Source: an uncultured Verrucomicrobia subdivision 3 bacterium (GTDB lineage: Bacteria; Verrucomicrobiota; Verrucomicrobiia; Limisphaerales; UBA11358). Taken from it: a DNA stretch of 58,683 bases. This document shows, piece by piece, positions 45,352 through 53,613 of this stretch. The DNA is taken from assembly GCA_903865745.1 (NCBI GenBank), contig CAIPKV010000081.1, positions 1 through 58,683 on the forward strand, in the 5' to 3' direction. Every line of letters begins with the position of its first letter. Within the stretch, counting starts at the first letter, position 1. The position numbers and the translations under genes were made by a program. The notes beneath the pieces were generated by a model. It made no database searches, was not told where the DNA came from, and worked only from the letters and a program-made list of their open reading frames with translations.

Positions 45352-48300
45352 ATGAAAAAGCGCCTCGCCCTGTTGGTGTCCGCGCTGTTTTTTGCTGTGT
45401 TGTCGCCGGCCCAGACAACACCCCTCTATCAGGAACTCTATCGCCCGCAGTTCCACTTTTCCTCCCAGTTGAATTGGTTGAACGACCCCAACGGACTGGT
45501 CTATCAGAATGGGATCTATCATCTGTTCTACCAATACAATCCCTACGGCACAGTCTGGGGAAACATGACGTGGGGGCATGCGATCAGCACGAATCTGGTG
45601 CAATGGCAAGAACTCGCCCCCGCCATCTATCCGGACGGAAACGGCACCATTTTTTCTGGCTCGGCGGTGATTGACACCAACAACACCGCGGGCTTCGGAG
45701 CCAATGCCCTGGTCTGCATGTTCACGTATAACGGCAACACCTCCAGCCAGGGGCTGGCTTATTCCACCGACAACGGCCAGACCGTGACCAAGTATCCGAC
45801 TCCCGTCATTAACGAGATTGTTTCCGGAAACCGCGATCCGCGCGTCTTCTGGTATGGGCCGGCCAGTCAATGGCGAATGGCGCTCTATCTCAGCGGAAAC
45901 AACTTTGGGATCTTTGGCTCGTCCAACCTCAAAAACTGGACGCAATTAAGCACCTTGACATTTCCGGGCGGGGCCGAGTGTCCGGACATCTATCCGATAA
46001 CGTTGGATGGCAATTCTTCGACGAATCTGTGGATATTCACCTGCGCCAACTGCACCTACATGGTGGGATCCTTTAATGGCACCACGTTCACTCCGCAAAC
46101 CGGTGTGCTGCAATATGAGTATGGCTCGGCTTCCTACGCGGGCCAAACCTGGAACAGCGAGCCGAACGGGCGGCGGGTTAATATCACTTGGATGAATAAC
46201 GGTGGTAATTGGTGTTATCCGGGCATGCCCTTTAATCAGCAGATGTCCATCCCCAAGGAAATCAAGCTCAAGAGCACGGCCGGCGGGCCCCGACTTTATG
46301 CGCTGCCGGTCAGCGAGGTGGCCAACCTGCGCCGGAACACCAACCATTGGTCCAGCCAGGTGCTCTATCCCGGCACGAATCTGCTGGCTGGATTGGGCGG
46401 CCGACTGTTTGACATCCAAATGCAGTTTGCCCCCAGCAACGCCACGGCTATCAATCTCACCGTGGGTGGAAACACCATTCAGTATAACACCGCCGCGCAA
46501 CAGCTTTCAGCCCTGGGGCAGACGGCGACGGTGATCCCGGTCAACGGCCAGATCACGTTGCGCGTGCTGGTGGACGTCAGTTCGCTGGAAGTGTTTGCCA
46601 ACAACGGGGCGGTGGTGATGACCAGTTGTTACCTTACCAGCCCCGGCAGCCAGCCGCTTTCTTTGACGGTGCAGGGCGGGGCGGCCGCCTTGACGTCACT
46701 GGATGTCTATGGCCTGAGCAGCGCCTGGTTTCCTTCAGGCGGAACCGTGTATTGGGACCTAAATGGGGCTTCCGCCGGCTCCGGGGGTCCGGCCCCGTCT
46801 GGCAATTGGGGCGGCAATGCGGCTTGGAACACTGCCGCCGATGGCACGGCCGCGACCGTTCCCTGGATTCCAAATTCGGTGGCCTCCTTCGCCGCCGGTA
46901 GCGACGCCACGGGCAGCTACTCGATCAGCCTCACGGGGACGCAGCAGGTTGCGGGTCTGGAATTTCGCAGCGGCTCAGCCACTTTGAGTGGCGGCGCCCT
47001 GGATTTCATCAGTGATAACGCCACCATCAACGCCACCAACGGAACTCAAGTCATCCAAAGCCCGATCTTTGGTCTGGGCAATCTGGTCAAGAATGGCGGC
47101 GGTTTGCTCGTGCTGTCCAACGTCAGCAGCTACTACGGCGCGACTGCGATTCAGGGTGGCACGGTCAAACTGGCGGGCCCCGGCACCACCGGGCAGGGGA
47201 TACTTGCGTCGGCGCAGGCCTATTACACGTTCAACAATGCCACGAATTTGGGGTTGGATAGCAGCGGCAATGGCAACACGCTGGTGACTGCCACTGGCAC
47301 CCCCATTTACGCCAACAACGGCCAGTTTGGCGGTGCCTTGTATCTCGACGGCAACAGCACGTTGACGACCGCCGGGTTTCCGGCCGGCGTCCCGACCAAC
47401 AACAGCCCCTTTACCATTGCCGCCTGGATCAAGCCTGACACCGGATGTTCGTTGAAAGGTGGCTGGATCGGTTGGGGCAACCCGGCCAACAATCAAGCCA
47501 ACAACCTGCGGTTGAACGGCAGCACCAATGGCGTTTGGGCTTACTGGTGGAACAATGACTTCGGCGGAACGATGGCCAGCGGCAGTTTGTTTGACGGCAA
47601 TTTTCACTCGGTCGTCGCCACTTGGGATGGAACCACTGAGATTCTCTACATTGACGGAGCCAACGTGGGCCAGAGGACGCCGACACCGCCCAATGTCGGT
47701 GCCGCCAATTTCGTGGTGGGCAAGACGATCGGTGACGCCAACTTCAAGGGCTGGATTGACGACTTGCTGATCGCCAACCGGGCATTGAGTGCGGCGGAAG
47801 TCGCCAATCTGATGGCTGAAAACTTCTTCGTCACCAACGGGAACGCGCTGCCCACGGCCACAACGCTGCAAATTGCCGCCGGCGCCACTCTTGACCTCAA
47901 CGGACTCAGCCAACAGGCCGCCGCAATTTCCGATAGCGGCAATGCCGGCGGCGGCAACATTGTGAACAGCAACAGCACTCCCGTCGTGCTGGCGGTCAAT
48001 CCCGGGAGCGGCACTTCGACGTTCAGCGGCCAGATTCAAGGCGGCGGCACGTTTGGCGCCATCGGTCTGGTCATGAATGGTGCCGGCACGCAAGCCCTCG
48101 CCGGAACCAACAGCTATACCGGCCCCACGACCATTTCGGCGGGCACGCTGCTTATTAACGGCTCGGGCCAGTTGGGTGGCGGCAATTATGCCGGGAACAT
48201 CGCCATCAATGGCACCGCGTTCAGCTATAACAGTTCTGCCGCCCAGACCTTGTCGGGCGTTATTTCAGGATCGGGTGCCTTGACGGATGGCGGTTCCGGC

Positions 48301-49968
48301 ACATTGATGCTCGCGGGCACGAATTCGTTCACTGGCAACACCACCCTTAGTGCCGGAGTATTGCAGATCGGCCCGACCGGCATGCTCTACGGTCCCGACA
48401 CCGGTGCCTCGACCGTGACCATTGGCAGCGGCGCAACACTACAGATCAATGCTTGGACCTATGGGGCCGTGGGCGACCTCGGCTACCTAGACTTTGGTGC
48501 CAGTCGGCTGGTGATCAACGGCGGCTCCCTCGAATATCTCGGCGGCGCGGCCACCAATGGTAACGGCTGTGGCCGCATTTTCACCATCGGAACGGGCGGA
48601 GCCACGCTCAAGGCCTCCGGTGCCGGCAGTGAATGGGACTTTTGGACATCGGGCTATGGCTACATTACCAACAACACCGGCCTTACCCTCACCGGCATCG
48701 GCAATGGTCAGATCTTAAACAACATCGTGGGCGCGGGCGCGCTCACCAAGAGCGGCACGGGCACATGGAAACTCAGCGGCACAAACTCGTTCGCCGGACT
48801 GATTGTCAATGGCGGCACCAACACAGTTACCGGTAACACCACCATCAGCGGGACGGGTGCCAGCTATTTCTATCTGGGCAATGCGAACACCGCCTACAAC
48901 GGCACGCTCGACATTGAGAACGGAGCGACGCTCACGGTCAACGGAAACTTTGCCGACAATTTCGTGATCGGCCGCGATGGGGGCAGCGGCACGGTGATCC
49001 AAAACGGCGGCACCTTTAACTACCATCCGGGCAACCAGTCGTATCTCTTTGTCGGCGCGTCGAGCAATCCCAGCACGCAGGCCATCTACGACATGAACGG
49101 CGGGCTGCTCAACCTCAACGGCGATTTCCTGTCCGTCGGTTTTGGCAATGGTGGCGTGGTGATTACGGGCGTGGTGAATCAGGTCGGGGGCGTTATTACT
49201 AATGTCAATACACTGCAACTTCCCGGGTTGGGGTGGTCAGGCTGCGGAATTTACACCCTCAAGGGCGGGAGCATTTACATCGGGTCTGGCGGTATCACGA
49301 CCAGCAGCGGCACTTATGGCATAAACCTTGGTGGCGGAACGGTCGGGGCATCTGCGAGCTGGGCGTCTTCGTTAAACGTGAACCTGACCGGCTCCAACGG
49401 TCCGGTCACGTTTGACACGGCGGCCAACACCGTCACTTTGTCAGGCACGCTTTCCGGCAACGGCGGCCTGACCAAGAATGGTGCTGGCACGTTGATTCTA
49501 GGCGGCTACAACAGCTATGCCGGGGACACCACGGTGAATAATGGCACCCTGCAACTGAACACCGCCAGCCTCAATGCCAATGCGGCCGTCCGGCTGGCGA
49601 GTCCCGGCGGGTTGAACCTGAATTTTGCGGGCACCAATCGGGTCGGCGCTCTCTACCTCAACGGCGTTCTCCAGCTCGATGGGATTTACAATGCCAGCCG
49701 CAATCCCGGCCTGATCACGGGTGCCGGGGCTTTGCAGGTGGGCAACGGCGGCTCAACGGTTAGTCTTGTTGGGCTCGGCGTGAGCGGCGGCACCCTGAGC
49801 TTCAGCATTACCAACGGCGGCGGTAGCTTTGTGGTGCAGGTCAGCACCAATCTGGCAAATGGGGGCGGTTGGGTTCCCGTCTTCACGGATACCGGACCCT
49901 TCATCTACACCGATAGCAACGCCGTGATCTTGTATCAGCAGAGGTTTTACCGGGTATTGCTCCAGTAA
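45352..49968 (+). CDS. Secreted GH32 with LamG domain and autotransporter-associated repeats
   Basis: The 1538-aa protein has a signal peptide (RLALLVSALFFAVLSPAQ). The GH32 domain (~20-470) has LNWLNDPNGLVY near residue 41, GNRDPRVFWYG and GGAECPDIYP, so all three catalytic carboxylates are present. Residues ~470-620 start an autotransporter-associated strand region (GNWGGNAAWNTAADG, NLVKNGGGLLVLSN). A LamG domain (~625-830, FTIAAWIKPD, IDDLLIANRALSAAEV) is inserted. Passenger-type strands then continue (LTKSGTGTWKLSGTNSFAG, GGLTKNGAGTLILGGYNSY) to ~1470. A short C-terminal domain has VQVSTNLANGGGW and ends RFYRVLLQ. No outer-membrane beta-barrel is present, so it is not a classical autotransporter. 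It may be a cell-surface fructanase. The ATG at 45343 is an alternative start. Confidence 0.85.
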   Translation: MKKRLALLVSALFFAVLSPAQTTPLYQELYRPQFHFSSQLNWLNDPNGLVYQNGIYHLFYQYNPYGTVWGNMTWGHAISTNLVQWQELAPAIYPDGNGTIFSGSAVIDTNNTAGFGANALVCMFTYNGNTSSQGLAYSTDNGQTVTKYPTPVINEIVSGNRDPRVFWYGPASQWRMALYLSGNNFGIFGSSNLKNWTQLSTLTFPGGAECPDIYPITLDGNSSTNLWIFTCANCTYMVGSFNGTTFTPQTGVLQYEYGSASYAGQTWNSEPNGRRVNITWMNNGGNWCYPGMPFNQQMSIPKEIKLKSTAGGPRLYALPVSEVANLRRNTNHWSSQVLYPGTNLLAGLGGRLFDIQMQFAPSNATAINLTVGGNTIQYNTAAQQLSALGQTATVIPVNGQITLRVLVDVSSLEVFANNGAVVMTSCYLTSPGSQPLSLTVQGGAAALTSLDVYGLSSAWFPSGGTVYWDLNGASAGSGGPAPSGNWGGNAAWNTAADGTAATVPWIPNSVASFAAGSDATGSYSISLTGTQQVAGLEFRSGSATLSGGALDFISDNATINATNGTQVIQSPIFGLGNLVKNGGGLLVLSNVSSYYGATAIQGGTVKLAGPGTTGQGILASAQAYYTFNNATNLGLDSSGNGNTLVTATGTPIYANNGQFGGALYLDGNSTLTTAGFPAGVPTNNSPFTIAAWIKPDTGCSLKGGWIGWGNPANNQANNLRLNGSTNGVWAYWWNNDFGGTMASGSLFDGNFHSVVATWDGTTEILYIDGANVGQRTPTPPNVGAANFVVGKTIGDANFKGWIDDLLIANRALSAAEVANLMAENFFVTNGNALPTATTLQIAAGATLDLNGLSQQAAAISDSGNAGGGNIVNSNSTPVVLAVNPGSGTSTFSGQIQGGGTFGAIGLVMNGAGTQALAGTNSYTGPTTISAGTLLINGSGQLGGGNYAGNIAINGTAFSYNSSAAQTLSGVISGSGALTDGGSGTLMLAGTNSFTGNTTLSAGVLQIGPTGMLYGPDTGASTVTIGSGATLQINAWTYGAVGDLGYLDFGASRLVINGGSLEYLGGAATNGNGCGRIFTIGTGGATLKASGAGSEWDFWTSGYGYITNNTGLTLTGIGNGQILNNIVGAGALTKSGTGTWKLSGTNSFAGLIVNGGTNTVTGNTTISGTGASYFYLGNANTAYNGTLDIENGATLTVNGNFADNFVIGRDGGSGTVIQNGGTFNYHPGNQSYLFVGASSNPSTQAIYDMNGGLLNLNGDFLSVGFGNGGVVITGVVNQVGGVITNVNTLQLPGLGWSGCGIYTLKGGSIYIGSGGITTSSGTYGINLGGGTVGASASWASSLNVNLTGSNGPVTFDTAANTVTLSGTLSGNGGLTKNGAGTLILGGYNSYAGDTTVNNGTLQLNTASLNANAAVRLASPGGLNLNFAGTNRVGALYLNGVLQLDGIYNASRNPGLITGAGALQVGNGGSTVSLVGLGVSGGTLSFSITNGGGSFVVQVSTNLANGGGWVPVFTDTGPFIYTDSNAVILYQQRFYRVLLQ

Positions 49969-49981
49969 GGTTTTTTTAAAA

Positions 49982-50009
49982 TCGTAATTCGTAAATCGCA
50001 AATCGTAAT
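49982..50009 (+). repeat. Degenerate 7-bp repeat tract before motif copy 8
   Basis: Four units: TCGTAAT, TCGTAAA, TCGCAAA, TCGTAAT. The tract begins 13 bp after the GH32 autotransporter-like gene and ends 4 bp before the C-tract. Same unit as 45213-45254. Confidence 0.8.
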
Positions 50010-50013
50010 TTCA

Positions 50014-50032
50014 CCCCCCCCAAAGATGCCAT
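50014..50032 (+). promoter_or_regulatory. C-tract/AAAGATGCCAT motif, copy 8
   Basis: Eight C followed by AAAGATGCCAT, 124 bp before the truncated module gene at 50157. A short stem, CGTC (50035-50038) with GACG (50045-50048), follows. Confidence 0.72.
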
Positions 50033-50156
50033 ATCGTCTTTTACGACGCTTATGCGAAATTCAACTCAATAGCCATTTTTGAAATCATCAGAATTGATTT
50101 CAGGGCGCTAAAAACCGTTGCAAATACAGAAAAAACAGAAAATCGACACCCAACCT

Positions 50157-50648
50157 ATGAAAAATAAAATCCTGATACTCATCGCCTTGATGCTGGGATA
50201 CTTCAGCCAGGCCAACGCCCAGACCGTCAACTTTTGCGCCACCAGTTATTCGGGGGCCGGTGCTGACGCCGCCGGAAACGAGACCTGGAATACCATTACT
50301 AGGGCCGGCACCACCAGTTCCTGCAAAACATCCACGGGAAGTTCGACAGCGGTGACCTTTATTGACAATTCACCGGGACAGTATTCTGGTTGTAATTCGG
50401 GTGGACTGGGTTTGGGTTCCCGTCATCAAGACCGGTGCTTGGGGTTCCGGTTTGGGTGGATGGGTGGCGGCGTTGAGGGGTTGACGCCGCCACTCGAATT
50501 CAGATGGAAAATTATTCGGAAACCGCATTACTCAATTAACCGGACACGCGTGATTCAGGATCAAAAAATGATGGCAACCAAAGCTGGAGATGAATTTATT
50601 TCTGAATTAACGGCCCAAGGCAACTTTCTGCGCTTGCTTGCCCATTAA
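50157..50648 (+). CDS. Truncated module gene (signal peptide plus module start, then unrelated sequence)
   Basis: The 163-aa frame begins with a signal peptide (KILILIALMLGYFSQANAQ). About 60 residues resembling the start of the ~195-aa module follow (VNFCATSYSGAGADAAGNET, WNTITRAGTTSS, TAVTF). From about residue 82 the sequence loses all resemblance to the module and becomes basic and low in family character, ending at a stop after a GC-rich hairpin. This looks like a module protein whose 3' part was replaced or deleted. The signal peptide and the upstream motif copy remain. Whether the short product is made or useful is unknown. Confidence 0.5.
   Translation: MKNKILILIALMLGYFSQANAQTVNFCATSYSGAGADAAGNETWNTITRAGTTSSCKTSTGSSTAVTFIDNSPGQYSGCNSGGLGLGSRHQDRCLGFRFGWMGGGVEGLTPPLEFRWKIIRKPHYSINRTRVIQDQKMMATKAGDEFISELTAQGNFLRLLAH
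50464..50493 (+). terminator. GC-rich hairpin inside the truncated gene
   Basis: GTGGCGGCGT pairs perfectly with ACGCCGCCAC around a 10-nt loop. There is no T-run after it. Its position inside the open frame but after the module part ends suggests it may once have been the terminator of a shorter gene, or part of inserted DNA. Confidence 0.4.
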
Positions 50649-50721
50649 GCCACCGATGATTCCATTGAATGGCTCGCCGTCCGGCACAAACCTGACGGAT
50701 TAAAATTAAAATGCGATTTCT

Positions 50722-53613
50722 ATGTTCAAAAAAGTAATGTTGCTGTCATTGGGTATTCTGTTGCTTGCGGCAAATAGGCTCCAAGCCGGTGAAGTCGTCC
50801 GTGAAAAGCTACTCTTGGATTTTGGCTGGAAATTTTATCTAGGCGACAACTGGGGCACGGCGCAGCGGTTGAGCAGCGCCGGCCTTTGCTATGGCCCGGC
50901 CGATCCGACGTTTTGCGATGCTTCGTGGCGGACGGTCAATCTCCCGCATGACTGGGCGGTGGAAATGCCCTTCGATTCCACGGCCGAGCCGTATCACAGT
51001 TTCAAACCTTTGGGACGCACCCGGCTTTCTGAAGTTGCGCGCGGCATCGAATCCGCTTCCCGCGATGTTCTGTTTCCGGCCACGAATGCTTGGAACAGCA
51101 TCGGCTGGTATCGGCGCACGTTCCATCTTCCGGAGGAGGATGCCGGGAAACGGCTGTGGCTGGAGTTCGACGGCGTGCAGCGCGATTGCATTGTGTTTGT
51201 GAATGGCTTTCGCATCGGACACCACGAAAGCGGAGTCAACAGCTTCCGTTTTGACATTACTGATGTGGCCCGGTGCGGGAGTGACAATGTGGTGACTGTG
51301 CGCGTGGATGCGACGGAATTTGAGGGCTGGTATTACGAGGGGGCGGGCATTTACCGCCATGTCTGGCTGGAGAAAACCGCTCCATTGGCAATCCCGCCGG
51401 ATGGCATTTTTGTTTACAGTCGGTTCAAAGACAATGTGCCCAAAGGATCGGCGGAAATCCGCATCGAGACGGCGCTGCAAAACCTCCAAACCAATCCGGT
51501 CGAGGCCGTGGTCAGCCATGAAATTTTCAATCCGGCAGGGCGGTCGGTTGCCAAAATCAAGCAATCTCTGAACATTGGGCCGATGGGGAATGATGATGCC
51601 AAAAACATGGCTACGCTCGCCAATCCCGATTTGTGGTCGCCTGAATCTCCAAAACTTTACAAATTGGTCACCACGGTGAAGGACGGCGGCAAAACGGTGG
51701 ATCGGAAAGAAATGGAATTTGGCATCCGCACCATCGCGTTTGACTCTGGAAAAGGCTTTCTCCTGAATGGCAAACCTTATGTCATAAAAGGCACTTGCAA
51801 CCATCAAGATCATGCCGGAGTCGGCGTGGCATTGCCGGATGCGCTCCAGTATTTCCGCATCGCCAAATTAAAGGAGATGGGTTGCAACGCCTACCGTCCG
51901 GCTCATGGGACACCCACCCCGGAGCTGCTCGAAGCGTGCGACCGGCTGGGCATGTTGGTGATGGACGAGAACCGTCTGCTTGACAGCAGTGAGGAAAATC
52001 TGGCGCGGGTGGAGCAGTTGGTCCGTCGCGACCGCAATCACCCGAGCGTCTTTCTCTGGAACCTCGGCAACGAGGAAAGAATCCAGAATACTCCCGCCGG
52101 AGGCCGCATCGCGGAAACAATGCTGGGTTTGATACACCGGCTGGATCCGACCCGTTCCGCGACCTGCGCAGTCAATCTGGGTAACGAGTGGGAAGGCGTC
52201 GACCGCGTCATTGATGTGCGCGGCTGGAATTACAACGTCGGGCCGGGGATGGATGAGTATCATCACCAGCATCCTGACCAGCCCAATATCGGCACTGAAC
52301 AGGCCAGCGACACCTGCACGCGCGGCATTTATGAGAATGACGCGGCGCGCGGTTATCTCAGCGCCTACAATCCGGAAGCGGCCTGGTGGAGTTTCTTCGC
52401 CGAACGTTCTTGGTTGAGCGGTGGTTTCGTTTGGTCTGGATTCGATTACCGGGGCGAAGTGACTCCCTACAGTTGGCCAAACATCAGTTCGCATTACGGC
52501 ATTCTGGACACCTGCGGTTTCCCGAAAGACATCTACTATTACTACCAGTCCTGTTGGGGTAACCAGCCGGTGCTGCACCTCATGCCGCACTGGAACTGGC
52601 CCGGCAAGGAAGGTCGGGAGATCACCGTGCGCGCTTACAGCAACTGCGAAGAAGTCGAATTGTTTCTGAACAGCCAGAGCCTCGGCCGGCAGACGATGAA
52701 GAAAAACTCGCGGCTGGAATGGAAGGTGAAATACGCGCCTGGTGTTTTGAGCGCCAAAGGATTCAAGGGCGGCAAACAGATTGCCAAGACTGAAGCGGAA
52801 ACGACCGGCCAGCCTGCGGCCATCCGGCTTGCTCCCGATCGTTCCAGCATTCAGGCGGAGGGCACGGACTTGAGTATCGTCACGGTTTCAGTTGCGGATG
52901 CAAACGGACGAATTGTCCCGACCGCAAACTCGTTGGTGCATTTCAAGTTGAGCGGGCCGGGGCGGATCATCGGCGTTGGCAACGGTGACCCGAGTTGTCA
53001 CGAATCAGATGTCTGTCTCGGCCAGCCCGCCACGCGTTCCGGCTCGATGAACTTGTGGAGGTTTAGAAACATTCTCACGACAAATGCAAATACGAATTTG
53101 CTAGAGAACTTCAGCGGCATCGCCACGGAGAGGGTGGTTGACGTGGGCGGCGAACCCGACACGATCCATGCGGGCGAGACGGGCTGTTACCAAGCCCGCC
53201 TGTTCGTGTCTGACCCGGATCTGGAGACAACGAACGTGCTCATCCGCTTTGGTGCGATCCGCGGCGAGGGCTGGATGTATGTCAACGACACGCTGGTGGG
53301 ACAAACGACCAATGAGGCATCAGCGCTGTCTTTCAACGTGCGAAATTTTCTCCATGCCGGGATCAACACCGTCTCGGCCATGGTGAAATGCGCCGAAACT
53401 TCCGGCGGCATCGGCCAAGGCGTTTGTGTGGCAATCGATGGAACCCCGGTGACGGCGGACTGGCAGCGCAGTGCATTCAACGGCTTGGCGCAGGTCATTA
53501 TCCAGTCCACGAAGGAAGCTGGGGAAATCCGGTTGACGGCCAGCGCCGAGCAGTTGTCGCCAGCCACCGTAATCATTCATTCCGGCACCGGTCAGATTTT
53601 GTCCAAACCATGA
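50722..53613 (+). CDS. Secreted GH2 glycosidase (beta-galactosidase-like)
   Basis: The 963-aa product has a signal peptide (VMLLSLGILLLAANRLQAG). Residues ~25-215 are the GH2 sugar-binding domain (WRTVNLPHDWAVEMPFD, IGWYRRTFHLPEEDAG, WLEFDGVQRDCIVFVNG), then an immunoglobulin-like domain to ~335. The TIM barrel (~340-640) has LWNLGNEERIQ near 449 with the acid/base Glu and IGTEQASD near 524 with the nucleophile. This 75-residue spacing matches GH2 beta-galactosidases and glucuronidases. The C-terminal region carries a DUF4982-like sandwich, a Big-type domain and a galactose-binding-like fold. The stop overlaps the start of the GH42 gene as ATGA, so the two are coupled. No motif copy lies directly upstream; the nearest serves the truncated gene before it. 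Confidence 0.87.
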   Translation: MFKKVMLLSLGILLLAANRLQAGEVVREKLLLDFGWKFYLGDNWGTAQRLSSAGLCYGPADPTFCDASWRTVNLPHDWAVEMPFDSTAEPYHSFKPLGRTRLSEVARGIESASRDVLFPATNAWNSIGWYRRTFHLPEEDAGKRLWLEFDGVQRDCIVFVNGFRIGHHESGVNSFRFDITDVARCGSDNVVTVRVDATEFEGWYYEGAGIYRHVWLEKTAPLAIPPDGIFVYSRFKDNVPKGSAEIRIETALQNLQTNPVEAVVSHEIFNPAGRSVAKIKQSLNIGPMGNDDAKNMATLANPDLWSPESPKLYKLVTTVKDGGKTVDRKEMEFGIRTIAFDSGKGFLLNGKPYVIKGTCNHQDHAGVGVALPDALQYFRIAKLKEMGCNAYRPAHGTPTPELLEACDRLGMLVMDENRLLDSSEENLARVEQLVRRDRNHPSVFLWNLGNEERIQNTPAGGRIAETMLGLIHRLDPTRSATCAVNLGNEWEGVDRVIDVRGWNYNVGPGMDEYHHQHPDQPNIGTEQASDTCTRGIYENDAARGYLSAYNPEAAWWSFFAERSWLSGGFVWSGFDYRGEVTPYSWPNISSHYGILDTCGFPKDIYYYYQSCWGNQPVLHLMPHWNWPGKEGREITVRAYSNCEEVELFLNSQSLGRQTMKKNSRLEWKVKYAPGVLSAKGFKGGKQIAKTEAETTGQPAAIRLAPDRSSIQAEGTDLSIVTVSVADANGRIVPTANSLVHFKLSGPGRIIGVGNGDPSCHESDVCLGQPATRSGSMNLWRFRNILTTNANTNLLENFSGIATERVVDVGGEPDTIHAGETGCYQARLFVSDPDLETTNVLIRFGAIRGEGWMYVNDTLVGQTTNEASALSFNVRNFLHAGINTVSAMVKCAETSGGIGQGVCVAIDGTPVTADWQRSAFNGLAQVIIQSTKEAGEIRLTASAEQLSPATVIIHSGTGQILSKP

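Noticed and set aside
45352-49968. Classical type V autotransporter
   Set aside because: The passenger-type strand repeats are present, but the C-terminus is a short FYR domain and not a membrane beta-barrel.
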